Assembly (NCBI RefSeq): GCF_000359125.1
Contig: NZ_CAAF010000056.1
Span: forward strand, 78,820-142,819
Direction of reading: 5' to 3'
Length of the DNA: 64,000 nucleotides
Origin: Mesorhizobium sp. STM 4661
Lineage (GTDB): Bacteria; Pseudomonadota; Alphaproteobacteria; Rhizobiales; Rhizobiaceae
The first letter of the stretch is position 1. Each line of letters starts with the position of its first letter. The notes beneath the pieces were generated by a model. It was not told the DNA's origin. It saw only the letters and a program-made list of their open reading frames with translations, and did not search any database. Below, piece after piece: positions 55,035 through 63,995 of the stretch. The translations under genes and the position numbers were made by a program.

Positions 55035-55844
55035 ATGCACGAAAAAGAGCGCCACAGGATCATTCTGTCCGCCGTCCAGGAAAAGCCTGTGGTGACGGTG
55101 CAGGAGATGGTCGACCTGACGGACTCCTCCGAGGCGACGATCCGGCGCGACATCGCCGCGCTCCACGTCCAGAAGCGCCTGCGCCGCGTGCGTGGCGGCG
55201 CCGAAGCGATCTCGCCGCCGCAGTTCATCGGCCTTGCCGGCCGCCCCTTTTCCGTCAACGAGACGCTTAACGCCGCGCAGAAGCGGGCGATCGCGCGGGA
55301 GGCGGTGGAGCTGTGCAAGGACGGCGAGCCGATCATCATCAATGGCGGCACCACCACCTTCCAGATGGTGCATTTCCTGACCGGCCGCCGCATGCCGATC
55401 TTCACCAATTCCTTCCCGATCGCCGAACACCTGCTCAAGCATTCCAAGAACACGGTGATGCTGTCGGGCGGCACCATCTACCGCGAGCAGAACATCATCC
55501 TGTCGCCCTTCGACAATGACGTAACGCGCAATTTCTATGCGCGCCGCATGTTCATGGGCGCGCAGGGGTTGGGGCCGCTCGGCCTCATGGAAGGCGATCC
55601 CCTCCTGATCCAGGCCGAGCAGAAGCTGATCGACCAGGCCGACGAACTGGTGGTGCTGGTCGATTCATCGAAGTTCCGCAAACGCTCCAGCCTGATCCTG
55701 TGCGGCCTGTCGCGCATCGCCACCGTCATTACCGACGACGGCATCGAGGACCGCGAAGCCAAGATGCTGGAGACTGCGGGGGTGGCGCTGATCGTCGCCC
55801 GCAATACGGCAAGCAATAAGGAAGAATCTTCACTGCAGGCCTGA
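55035..55844 (+). CDS. rhaR: DeoR-family regulator of rhamnose catabolism
   Basis: A 269-residue DeoR-type regulator. The N-terminal winged HTH has VTVQEMVDLTDSSEATIRRD then IAALHVQKRLRRVRGGAE; the C-terminal sugar-phosphate sensor has IINGGTTTFQMVHF and the VLVDSSKFRKRSS tail. ATG 55035 follows GGGAGG at 4 nt. Gene order rhaR-S-T-P-Q-U-K is that of Rhizobium leguminosarum and Sinorhizobium. Confidence 0.92.
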   Translation: MHEKERHRIILSAVQEKPVVTVQEMVDLTDSSEATIRRDIAALHVQKRLRRVRGGAEAISPPQFIGLAGRPFSVNETLNAAQKRAIAREAVELCKDGEPIIINGGTTTFQMVHFLTGRRMPIFTNSFPIAEHLLKHSKNTVMLSGGTIYREQNIILSPFDNDVTRNFYARRMFMGAQGLGPLGLMEGDPLLIQAEQKLIDQADELVVLVDSSKFRKRSSLILCGLSRIATVITDDGIEDREAKMLETAGVALIVARNTASNKEESSLQA

Positions 55845-55899
55845 GATCAACTCACGCCGCAGCGGCGATGGAATGCAAACGCTCAAGGGAGGATATTCG

Positions 55900-56895
55900 A
55901 TGAGCTTTCTGAAAAAAATGATGGTTACGGCGGCGTTTTCGGCCGCCATGTTCGTGAATGCCGCCTATGCAGAAAACGTCAAGATCGCCCTGGTGGTGAA
56001 GTCGCTTGGCAACGGCTTCTTCGACGCCGCCAACAAGGGCGCCGAAGAGGCGGCCAAGGAACTCGGCGATGTCGACATCATCTACACCGGCCCGACCAAG
56101 GCGACCGCCGAGGCGCAGATCGAAGTGGTCAATTCGCTGATCGCCCAGAAGGTCAACGCCATCGCCATTTCGGCCAATGACGCCGATGCGCTGGTGCCGG
56201 CGCTGAAGAAGGCGATGGAACGCGGCATCACGGTCATCTCGTGGGATTCGGGCGTCGCGCCGGAAGGCCGCCAGCTTCACCTCAACCCGTCCGACACAGG
56301 CCTGATCGGCGAGACCATCATCAAGCTCGCCGCCGACTATCTGCCGGAAGGCGGCGATGTCGCCATCCTGTCGGCTTCGTCCACGGCGACCAACCAGAAC
56401 GCCTGGATCGACGCCGCCAAGAAAATCCTGCCGGAGAAGTTCCCCAAGATCAATCTCGTCGCCACCGTCTATGGCGATGACGATTCGGCCAAGAGCACGG
56501 ACGAAGCCAAGGGTCTTCTGAAGTCCTATCCGAACCTCAAGGCGATCATCGCGCCGACCACGGTCGGTGTCGTCGCCGCCGCCCAGGTGGTGACCGACGA
56601 GAACCTGATCGGCAAGGTCAATGTCACCGGCCTGGCGCTGCCGTCCGAGTTCAAGAAGTTCATCGACAATGGCTCCAGCCAAGCGGTGGCGCTGTGGAAC
56701 CCGATCGACCTCGGCTATTCGGCCGTCTACCTCGCCTATGACCTGGCGGTGAAGAAGGAAGAAGCCAAGCCGGGCGCCACGCTGTCGATCGGCCGCGTCG
56801 GCAAGGTGACGCTCGACGACACCAATTCGGCGGCGATGGCTCCGCCCTTCCAGTTCGACAAGACCAATATCGAAAAGTTCTCCAAGATCTATTGA
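55900..56895 (+). CDS. rhaS: rhamnose ABC transporter substrate-binding protein
   Basis: A 331-residue periplasmic sugar-binding protein (peripla_BP_4 type): signal peptide MVTAAFSAAMFVNAAYA, then VKIALVVKSLGNGFFDAANK, SANDADALVPALKKA and TVISWDSGV. ATG 55900 follows GGGAGG at 6 nt within the same GGGAGGATATTC leader seen before rhaD. Other in-frame starts upstream lack a ribosome site. Confidence 0.93.
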   Translation: MSFLKKMMVTAAFSAAMFVNAAYAENVKIALVVKSLGNGFFDAANKGAEEAAKELGDVDIIYTGPTKATAEAQIEVVNSLIAQKVNAIAISANDADALVPALKKAMERGITVISWDSGVAPEGRQLHLNPSDTGLIGETIIKLAADYLPEGGDVAILSASSTATNQNAWIDAAKKILPEKFPKINLVATVYGDDDSAKSTDEAKGLLKSYPNLKAIIAPTTVGVVAAAQVVTDENLIGKVNVTGLALPSEFKKFIDNGSSQAVALWNPIDLGYSAVYLAYDLAVKKEEAKPGATLSIGRVGKVTLDDTNSAAMAPPFQFDKTNIEKFSKIY

Positions 56896-56917
56896 TCCCG
56901 GAGCCCTTCACGCTGGC

Positions 56918-56941
56918 GCGGCGGGGCCTAGGTCCCGCCGC
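56918..56941 (+). terminator. hairpin between rhaS and rhaT
   Basis: GCGGCGGG (56918-56925) and CCCGCCGC (56934-56941) form an 8-bp stem with an 8-nt loop 22 bp after the rhaS stop, followed by only a weak T-stretch. Such structures after binding-protein genes often protect the upstream mRNA and lower downstream expression, giving excess binding protein. Confidence 0.6.
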
Positions 56942-56979
56942 GACTTTAAACGGACCTTGTTTCAGGGCTTGATACGGAT

Positions 56980-58521
56980 ATGGACACGACAGCCCAACTC
57001 GACCCGGCGAATGAGCAGCCTTTGGCATCAACTCCGCGGCTGACGCTGTCCGGCATCTCCAAGAGCTTTCCCGGCGTGCGGGCGCTGCACGACGTCAGCC
57101 TGTCGCTCTGCCCCGGCCAGGTGACCGCGCTGATCGGCGAGAACGGCGCCGGCAAGTCGACGCTGGTCAAGATCATGACCGGCATCTACCAGCCTGACGC
57201 CGGCACGATCAGCATCGACGGCCAGGCCGTCACACTGCCCAGCGCGCATGCCGCCTTCGGCCACGGCATCACCGCGATCCATCAGGAAACGGTATTGTTC
57301 GACGACCTTTCGGTCGCCGAAAACATCTTCCTCGGCCATGCACCGCGCACCCGCTTCAAGACCATCGACTGGCGCATCATGCGCAAGAATGCGAAGGAAG
57401 TGCTGGACACGATGGGCGCCGGCCATATCGACGCCGACGCGCGGCTGAAGGATCTCGGCATCGCCAACAAGCATCTGGTCGCGGTTGCCCGCGCCATGTC
57501 GATCGACGCCCGCATCGTCATCATGGACGAGCCCACGGCAGCGCTTTCGATGAAGGAGATCGAGGAGCTGTTCCTGCTGATCGAGTTCCTGAAGAGCGAA
57601 GGCAAGGCGATCCTGTTCATCAGCCACAAGTTCGACGAGATCTACCGCATCGCCGACCGCTACACGGTGTTCCGCGATGGCGAGATGGTCGGCGAAGGCC
57701 TGATCAGGGATGCCGGCCAGAGCCAGATCGTGCGCATGATGGTTGGTCGTTCCGTCGACCACATCTTCCCGCGGCGCAAGGCAACAATCGGCGCGCCAGT
57801 GCTCACCGTCTCCGGCCTGTCGCATCCAACCGAATTCGACGACATCGGCTTCGAACTGCACAGAGGCGAAATCCTCGGCTTCTACGGCCTTGTCGGCGCC
57901 GGCCGCAGCGAAGTGATGCAGGCGATATCGGGCATTACCCGCACCAGCAAGGGCACGATCACACTGGAAGGCAAACCGATCGCGCCGAAATCGGCCGCGG
58001 ACTCGATCGAGGCCGGCATCGTCTATGTGCCGGAAGAGCGCGGCAAGCAGGGCGTGGTGATCGGTCTGCCGATCTTCCAGAACGTCTCGCTGCCCTCGCT
58101 GAAGCGCACATCCAAATCGGGCATATTGCGGCTGGCGGAAGAATTCGCGCTGGCCCGCGCCTTCACCGAGCGGCTCGATCTGCGCGCCTCCTCGCTCAGC
58201 CAGGATGTCGGCACGCTGTCGGGCGGCAATCAGCAGAAGATCGTCATCGCCAAATGGCTGGCGACCGCACCCAAGGTGATCATCCTCGACGAGCCGACCA
58301 AGGGCATCGATATCGGCTCCAAGGCCGCCGTGCACGGCTTCATGGCCGAACTCGTCGCGCAAGGCCTGTCGGTGATCATGGTGTCGTCCGAACTGCCCGA
58401 AATCCTCGGCATGTCCGACCGCGTCGTCGTCATGCGCGAGGGCCGCGTCGCCTCGGTCTATGACAACAAGGAGCTCGACGCCGAAACGCTGGTCAGGACG
58501 GCAGCGGGGATCGCGGCATGA
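56980..58521 (+). CDS. rhaT: rhamnose ABC transporter ATP-binding protein
   Basis: A 513-residue double-domain sugar ABC ATPase (MglA/RbsA type). The first domain has GENGAGKSTLVKIM and VIMDEPTAALSMKE; the second has GLVGAGRSEVMQA (degenerate Walker A, normal for the family), TLSGGNQQKIVIAKWL and ILDEPTKGIDIGSK. Its stop overlaps the rhaP start (ATGA). Confidence 0.94.
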   Translation: MDTTAQLDPANEQPLASTPRLTLSGISKSFPGVRALHDVSLSLCPGQVTALIGENGAGKSTLVKIMTGIYQPDAGTISIDGQAVTLPSAHAAFGHGITAIHQETVLFDDLSVAENIFLGHAPRTRFKTIDWRIMRKNAKEVLDTMGAGHIDADARLKDLGIANKHLVAVARAMSIDARIVIMDEPTAALSMKEIEELFLLIEFLKSEGKAILFISHKFDEIYRIADRYTVFRDGEMVGEGLIRDAGQSQIVRMMVGRSVDHIFPRRKATIGAPVLTVSGLSHPTEFDDIGFELHRGEILGFYGLVGAGRSEVMQAISGITRTSKGTITLEGKPIAPKSAADSIEAGIVYVPEERGKQGVVIGLPIFQNVSLPSLKRTSKSGILRLAEEFALARAFTERLDLRASSLSQDVGTLSGGNQQKIVIAKWLATAPKVIILDEPTKGIDIGSKAAVHGFMAELVAQGLSVIMVSSELPEILGMSDRVVVMREGRVASVYDNKELDAETLVRTAAGIAA

Positions 58522-59495
58522 AGAATTTCCTCAAGTATCGCGAAATCTGGCTGCTGGCGGCAATCGCCGTGCTGATCGGGCTGATCTCGACGCGCTTTCC
58601 GGGTTTTTCCGATCCGGCCAATCTGCGCCAGGTGTTCAACGACACCTCGATCCTGATGGTCCTGGCGCTGGGGCAGATGGTGGTGATCCTGACCCGCTCG
58701 ATCGATCTGTCGATGGCTTCCAACCTCTGCTTCACCGGCATGGTGGTGGCGATGCTGAACGCCGCGCATCCGGCCATCCCGATCCCGCTGCTGATCGTCG
58801 TGGCACTTCTCGTCGGGCTGGTGCTCGGCGCCATCAATGGCCTGCTGGTGTGGCGGCTGAACATTCCCTCGATCGTGGTGACGCTGGGCACGCTCACCAT
58901 CTATCGCGGCGCCACTTTCGTCATCTCCGGCGGCGCCTGGGTCAATGCCGACCAGATGAGCCCTGATTTCATCGGCCTGCAGCGTGCCGCTTTCCTCGGC
59001 ATTCCGGTGCTCTCATGGATCGCCCTGCTGGTCATCGCGCTGTTCTTCCTGTTGATGACGCGCACCGCGCTCGGCCGCTCGATCTATGCCATCGGCGTCA
59101 ACCCGACCGCATCGGTCTATGCCGGCATCGATGTCGGCCGCACCAAGTTCATCGTCTTCTGCATCTCCGGCATGATCGGCGGGCTTTGCGGCTACCTGTG
59201 GATCTCGCGCTACGTCATCGCCTCGGTCGAGGTCGCCAACGGCTATGAACTCAACATCATCGCCGCCTGCGTCATCGGCGGCATTTCGATCGCCGGCGGC
59301 ATCGGCTCGGTCGGCGGCGCCGTGCTCGGCGCGCTGTTCCTCGGCATCATCTCCAACGCGCTGCCGGTGATCAACATCTCGCCCTTCTGGCAGATGGCAA
59401 TTTCGGGCAGCGCCATCATCCTGGCCGTCGTGCTCAATGCGCGCGGCGAACGCCGGCAAGGCCGCATCATCCTGAAGAAGGCGGAAGCGGCATGA
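58518..59495 (+). CDS. rhaP: rhamnose ABC transporter permease
   Basis: A 325-residue RbsC-type permease with about nine hydrophobic segments. It shows VILTRSIDLSMASNLCFTGM, NGLLVWRLNIPSIVVTLGTL, IYAIGVNPTAS (coupling-loop region) and GGISIAGGIGSVGGAVLGAL. Overlaps rhaT and rhaQ by 4 bp each. Confidence 0.93.
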   Translation: MKNFLKYREIWLLAAIAVLIGLISTRFPGFSDPANLRQVFNDTSILMVLALGQMVVILTRSIDLSMASNLCFTGMVVAMLNAAHPAIPIPLLIVVALLVGLVLGAINGLLVWRLNIPSIVVTLGTLTIYRGATFVISGGAWVNADQMSPDFIGLQRAAFLGIPVLSWIALLVIALFFLLMTRTALGRSIYAIGVNPTASVYAGIDVGRTKFIVFCISGMIGGLCGYLWISRYVIASVEVANGYELNIIAACVIGGISIAGGIGSVGGAVLGALFLGIISNALPVINISPFWQMAISGSAIILAVVLNARGERRQGRIILKKAEAA

Positions 59496-60487
59496 CCGAC
59501 ACCCCTGCCCCGCGCCACATACCGGACCGGCTGGACAAGCCGCTCTCTTCGGCGATCTTTTCCTGGGAGGCGTTGCTGGTCGTGGTCGCCGTTGCGATCT
59601 TCGCCGTCAACAGCTTCGCCTCGCCCTATTTCCTCGACCCGTGGTCGCTGTCGGATCTGACCTTCAACTTCACCGAAAAGGCGCTGATTGCTTTCGCCAT
59701 GGCGCTGCTGATCATTTCCGGCGAGATCGACTTGTCGGTCGCCGCCATCATTGCGCTGGCTTCGACGATGATGGGCATGGCGGTGCAGGCCGGCGCAGGC
59801 ACGCCGGTGCTGGTTCTGATCGGCATCGTCGTTGGGCTCGGCTGCGGCGCTTTCAACGGGCTGCTGGTCACCAGGCTCGGACTTCCATCCATCGTCGTCA
59901 CCATCGGCACGATGAGCCTGTTTCGCGGCATTGCCTTCATCATCCTCGGCGACCAGGCCTACAAGGGCTACCCCGCAAGCTTCGCCTTCTTCGGCCAGGG
60001 CTATGTCTGGTGGGTGGTGTCGTTCGAACTGGTGCTGTTCCTCGTAGCCGCGATCATCTACGGGTTCGTGCTGCACCGGACGAGCTTCGGCCGGCGCGTC
60101 TTCGCCATCGGCAACAATCCGGTTGCGGCGCAGTTTTCCGGCGTGCGCGTCGGCCGCATCAAGTTCATCCTGTTCTGCCTGACCGGGCTGATGTCGGGCA
60201 TCGCCTCGGTGCTGATCACCTCGCGGCTCGGCTCGACGCGGCCATCGATCGCGCAAGGCTATGAGCTGGAAGCCATCACCATGGTGGTGCTCGGCGGCGT
60301 CAGCATCCTGGGCGGCGCCGGCAGCATCCTCGGCGTCGTGCTGGCCGCCTTCATCATGGGGTTGGTCACTTTTGGCCTGGGGCTGCTCAACGTGCCCGGC
60401 ATCGTCATGTCGATCTTCATCGGCCTGCTGCTGATCATCGTCATCGCAATGCCGATCCTCTGGCGGCGGCTACGCGGGGGACGCTGA
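59492..60487 (+). CDS. rhaQ: rhamnose ABC transporter permease
   Basis: A 331-residue second RbsC-type permease, paralogous to RhaP: IISGEIDLSVAAIIALASTM, NGLLVTRLGLPSIVVTIGTM, VFAIGNNPVAAQFSG and GGVSILGGAGSILGVVLAAF. It forms the heterodimeric channel with RhaP. It overlaps rhaU by 1 bp (TGATG). Confidence 0.93.
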   Translation: MTDTPAPRHIPDRLDKPLSSAIFSWEALLVVVAVAIFAVNSFASPYFLDPWSLSDLTFNFTEKALIAFAMALLIISGEIDLSVAAIIALASTMMGMAVQAGAGTPVLVLIGIVVGLGCGAFNGLLVTRLGLPSIVVTIGTMSLFRGIAFIILGDQAYKGYPASFAFFGQGYVWWVVSFELVLFLVAAIIYGFVLHRTSFGRRVFAIGNNPVAAQFSGVRVGRIKFILFCLTGLMSGIASVLITSRLGSTRPSIAQGYELEAITMVVLGGVSILGGAGSILGVVLAAFIMGLVTFGLGLLNVPGIVMSIFIGLLLIIVIAMPILWRRLRGGR

Positions 60488-60804
60488 TGCCTGAAAAATA
60501 CGCGTTCAAGATGAAGCTCAATCCCGGCATGAAAGCCGAGTACAAGAAGCGCCACGACGAGATCTGCCCCTCGCTGGTCGAACTGCTCAAACAGGCCGGC
60601 GTTTCCGATTATTCGATCCATCTCGACGACGAGACCAATATTCTCTTCGGCGTGCTGTGGCGCAGCGATAGCCATGGCATGGATGATTTGCCCAAGCATC
60701 CGGTGATGCAGCGCTGGTGGGCTCATATGGCCGACATCATGGCGACCAAGGCCGACAACGCGCCGGTGGCCGTGCCGCTGGAAACCATGTTCCATATGGC
60801 ATGA
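60487..60804 (+). CDS. rhaU: L-rhamnose mutarotase
   Basis: A 105-residue RhaU/RhaM family protein interconverting alpha and beta L-rhamnose. FKMKLNPGMKAEYKKRHDEI contains the catalytic-site His, then YSIHLDDETNILFG and HPVMQRWWAHMADIM. Length is exactly as usual. Coupled to rhaK by an ATGA overlap. Confidence 0.93.
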   Translation: MPEKYAFKMKLNPGMKAEYKKRHDEICPSLVELLKQAGVSDYSIHLDDETNILFGVLWRSDSHGMDDLPKHPVMQRWWAHMADIMATKADNAPVAVPLETMFHMA

Positions 60805-62168
60805 TCCGCCACGTCGCCGTCATCGATATCGGCAAGACCAACGCCAAGGTGGCGCTGGTCGATCTCACGATCATGCGCGAGGTTATCCTGCGCCGCGTAG
60901 CCAATGCGGCTTGCACCGACGGCCCATACCCGCATCATGATGTCGAGGCCCTGTGGGCTTTCATCCTGGACAGCCTCGCCGCGATCCATCGCGAACAGCG
61001 CATCGACGCCATATCGATCACCACCCATGGCGCAACGGCGGTGCTGGTCGACGCCGAAGGCGGCCTGGCGCTGCCGGTGCTCGACTATGAATTCGCCGGG
61101 CCTGACACACTCGCCCAAGATTATGACGCGATGCGTCCGCCCTTTGCCGAGACGGGGACGCCGCGCCTGCCGGCCGGCCTCAACATCGGCGCGCAGCTCT
61201 TCTGGCAGCAGAAGCTGTTCCCGGCCGAATTCGCCCGAGCAGCAGGGATACTGATGTACCCGCAATACTGGGCCTTGCGGCTGACCGGCGTCGCCGCCAA
61301 CGAGGTGACCTCGCTCGGCTGCCACACCGATCTCTGGAACCCGTGGCAAGCGGATTTTTCCTCACTGGTCGACAAGATGGACTGGCGCCGTCTGATGGCC
61401 CAGGTGCGGCCGGCGAAGGACCGGCTGGGGCCAATCCTGCCGGCCCTTTCGCAACAAACCGGGCTCGATCCGCAAACGCCCGTCCTTTGCGGCCTGCACG
61501 ATTCCAACGCCTCGCTGCTGCCGCATCTCATAGCCGACCAACCGCCCTTTTCGGTCGTCTCGACCGGCACCTGGGTGGTGTCGATGGCGGTCGGCGGCAG
61601 AAAAGTCGTACTCGATGCGGTGCGCGATACGCTGGTTAATGTCAATGCGCTCGGCAATCCCGTTCCCTCGGCGCGCTTCATGGGCGGGCGCGAGTTTTCC
61701 CTGCTGACCGACGGCAAGCCGCAGGACTGGAGCGAAGACGATGTCGCCGCCGTGCTGGCACGCAAGATGTTGCTGCTGCCGTCGACCCAGCAGGGCTCGG
61801 GGCCTTATCCGCGCCACGCCGCCCAATGGCTCGATGCCGAAGACATGACCAGCGGTCAGCGCTTCGCCGCCATCTCGTTCTATCTGGCGCTGATGACGGC
61901 GACCTGCCTCGACCTGATCGGTGCCGGTGGACCGACAATTGTCGAGGGCCCCTTTGCCCGCAACCGGCTCTTTACTCGCATGCTCGCGGCGGCGACGGCA
62001 CGACCGGTCATCGCATCGGAAGCCGCTACCGGCACCAGCATCGGCGCCGCCCTGCTGGCGCCGGAGGGCGGCGCGGCAGGGAACAAAGGCGAAAGGATCG
62101 AACCGCCGGTCGATCTGGGCTGGGCGAACCATGCGCATTCATGGCGAGCGGCGGTCGACGCGAGCTAA
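60801..62168 (+). CDS. rhaK: rhamnose kinase-like sugar kinase
   Basis: A 455-residue FGGY-family kinase: VAVIDIGKTNAKVALVD (phosphate-1 loop), ISITTHGATAVLVD, the catalytic Asp in CGLHDSNASLLPHL and the adenosine loop VEGPFARNRLF. In R. leguminosarum RhaK phosphorylates the sugar and is also required for transport by RhaSTPQ; its position after rhaU fits. ATG 60801 overlaps the rhaU stop; an upstream frame to 60717 lies wholly in rhaU. Confidence 0.92.
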   Translation: MIRHVAVIDIGKTNAKVALVDLTIMREVILRRVANAACTDGPYPHHDVEALWAFILDSLAAIHREQRIDAISITTHGATAVLVDAEGGLALPVLDYEFAGPDTLAQDYDAMRPPFAETGTPRLPAGLNIGAQLFWQQKLFPAEFARAAGILMYPQYWALRLTGVAANEVTSLGCHTDLWNPWQADFSSLVDKMDWRRLMAQVRPAKDRLGPILPALSQQTGLDPQTPVLCGLHDSNASLLPHLIADQPPFSVVSTGTWVVSMAVGGRKVVLDAVRDTLVNVNALGNPVPSARFMGGREFSLLTDGKPQDWSEDDVAAVLARKMLLLPSTQQGSGPYPRHAAQWLDAEDMTSGQRFAAISFYLALMTATCLDLIGAGGPTIVEGPFARNRLFTRMLAAATARPVIASEAATGTSIGAALLAPEGGAAGNKGERIEPPVDLGWANHAHSWRAAVDAS

Positions 62169-63995
62169 TCAGAGAATCCGCTTGCCGAATGCCGACATGA
62201 CGAAGTTGACGGTATCTCTGGCGATCCGGGGTTCGAGATCGGCCGTCAGCCCGGATACATCCATCGACAGCAGCCTACCGGACAGTGCAATCGCTTCCAT
62301 GGCCTGATGCGTTTCGCGCACGGTGAGGCCACCGGACCCTGCCGCCCAGCCGGCGAACTCGGTCACCTCAGGCGAATAGCTGACATGGAAGCCTTGCGTG
62401 CCGGAGGTGGCGATGCGGATCGCCTCATGCATCAGGTCGCGCATGCCCATGGCGTCGATATCGGTCATGGTGAAGGCCGAAACGCGCGAATCCTTCAGCA
62501 CCCGCACTTCCGCCGGATCGGCATGGCGCAGGCCGACGATGACGACGTTCTCCGGCGACAGCTGCGGCTGAAAGGCACCGGGCTTGTGATCGAGGCCAAG
62601 CGCCCGCGCCAGCACCGAGCCTTCCGGCAGTTCGATGCCGTCCTCGTCTTCAGGCATCAGGGCGGCAATGGGATCGATCCAGATCAGGCCAAACGAGTGT
62701 GTCGCCCGCGCCGTCGCCGCCAGCGCCTTGTGGGCGATGCGGCGATCACCGCCGGCGGTGAACCGGATCAGGCCGGAAGGCGGCCGCTCGACATCGGCCA
62801 GTTCGACGACATCGAAATTGATCGCCTCCAGCCGGGTGCCGGTCGCTTCCCTGGCCAGGATGCCGGCGGCGGCCGGTTCAGCTGATATCGACACCATCTT
62901 GCGGCCGGAAAAATCCTCGACATCGTGCATCGGGGCTTTTTCGACATATTCCGAGGTCATCGCCAGCAACATGGCGCCATAGCTCATGCGGAAGGCCACG
63001 CGGTCGCCGACGGCGGGTGGCGGATCAGCGTCATGCACGTCAAGCAGCAGATGGTCGCTGGAGGCGCCGAGCACCCGCACGCCCTTGGCGATCGGCGTCA
63101 GTCCTTCGATCAACACGTCTTCACGGCCGATATTGGCGATGGCGCGCAACCTGTCGCCCTCGTCGGGAAACACCGGCTGATTGCCGAAAGCATCGTAGCC
63201 GGCGACGCCGATCGGCCGCGACGGCTTCAGCTTGACCTCGATGATGTCGCTGGTTAGGCGGCAGGCATCGGGCTCGAGTTCGTCCCAGGGTGTGTCGCGA
63301 AAGGTTTCGACCCCGCCTTGCAGGATGGCCTCGCCGACACGCAGGTTGTTGATGCCGGCGGGCAGCCTGCCTTCGAGCAGCAACGTCAGCGACGACGACG
63401 CCCCGCCCGAGATCCAGTCGAGCCGCGCGCCGGACAGACGCTCGGTCTTGTAGGCGTGGGCGACGAGTTGCCCGAGGTTTTCTTCCGTCGGCATGATGGC
63501 GCCGAAGCAGCCGAGATTGGTGCCGATGCCGGCGATGCGCACGCCCTTGAGCGCCAGGATCTGCTCGACCGTCGGCACGAGATCGTTCGGCCAGATGCCT
63601 TCCCTGAGGTCGCCGAGGTCGATCATCAGCATGATGTCGTGGACACGGCCCATGCGCTCGGCGATGCGCGATATCTCGCGGATGGTGGCGAGCTCGGATT
63701 GCAGGCTGATGTCGACGGAACGCACCACCTCCTCGACGCGCGCCATTGGCGGGCTGCGCAGCAGCATGATCGGGGCGTTGATGCCGCTGTCGCGCAGCCG
63801 GCGGATGTTCTCGAAGCGCGATTCGGCGATGCCGGCGACACCGCCGCGCAGCATGGCGCGCGCCACCTGCGGCATGCCGCATGTGCCCTTGGTGACGCCG
63901 AAGACCTTGATGCCCGACAGGGCACAGCGTTCGACGATCGTGCGCGCATTGCGCTCGATGCGGCCAAGGTCGATGGCGACTTGCGGTCCCGACAT
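62169..63995 (-). CDS. alanine-racemase-like / ureohydrolase-like fusion protein
   Basis: A 608-residue two-domain protein. Residues 1-about 385 are a fold-type III PLP racemase of the ornithine-racemase/YhfX type: PLP lysine in KVFGVTKGTCG (Lys36), LMIDLGDLREGIWP, GTNLGCFGAIMPT, WISGGASSSL and RVGEAILQG. Residues about 390-608 have the arginase/agmatinase layout, but its metal ligands are replaced: GGDH reads GGDR (415-418), DAHxD reads DPIAA (441-445) and SxDxDxxDP reads SYSPEVTEF (539-547). The second half is probably a non-catalytic or repurposed domain. ATG 63995 follows AGGCG; a start further upstream cannot be excluded because the window ends 5 bp away. It is convergent with rhaK, with no gap. 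Confidence 0.75.
   Translation of the reverse strand: MSGPQVAIDLGRIERNARTIVERCALSGIKVFGVTKGTCGMPQVARAMLRGGVAGIAESRFENIRRLRDSGINAPIMLLRSPPMARVEEVVRSVDISLQSELATIREISRIAERMGRVHDIMLMIDLGDLREGIWPNDLVPTVEQILALKGVRIAGIGTNLGCFGAIMPTEENLGQLVAHAYKTERLSGARLDWISGGASSSLTLLLEGRLPAGINNLRVGEAILQGGVETFRDTPWDELEPDACRLTSDIIEVKLKPSRPIGVAGYDAFGNQPVFPDEGDRLRAIANIGREDVLIEGLTPIAKGVRVLGASSDHLLLDVHDADPPPAVGDRVAFRMSYGAMLLAMTSEYVEKAPMHDVEDFSGRKMVSISAEPAAAGILAREATGTRLEAINFDVVELADVERPPSGLIRFTAGGDRRIAHKALAATARATHSFGLIWIDPIAALMPEDEDGIELPEGSVLARALGLDHKPGAFQPQLSPENVVIVGLRHADPAEVRVLKDSRVSAFTMTDIDAMGMRDLMHEAIRIATSGTQGFHVSYSPEVTEFAGWAAGSGGLTVRETHQAMEAIALSGRLLSMDVSGLTADLEPRIARDTVNFVMSAFGKRIL

Noticed and set aside
57028..58362. 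Open frame of about 444 codons opposite rhaT
   Set aside because: Antisense shadow of an intact ABC ATPase; no ribosome site or motif.
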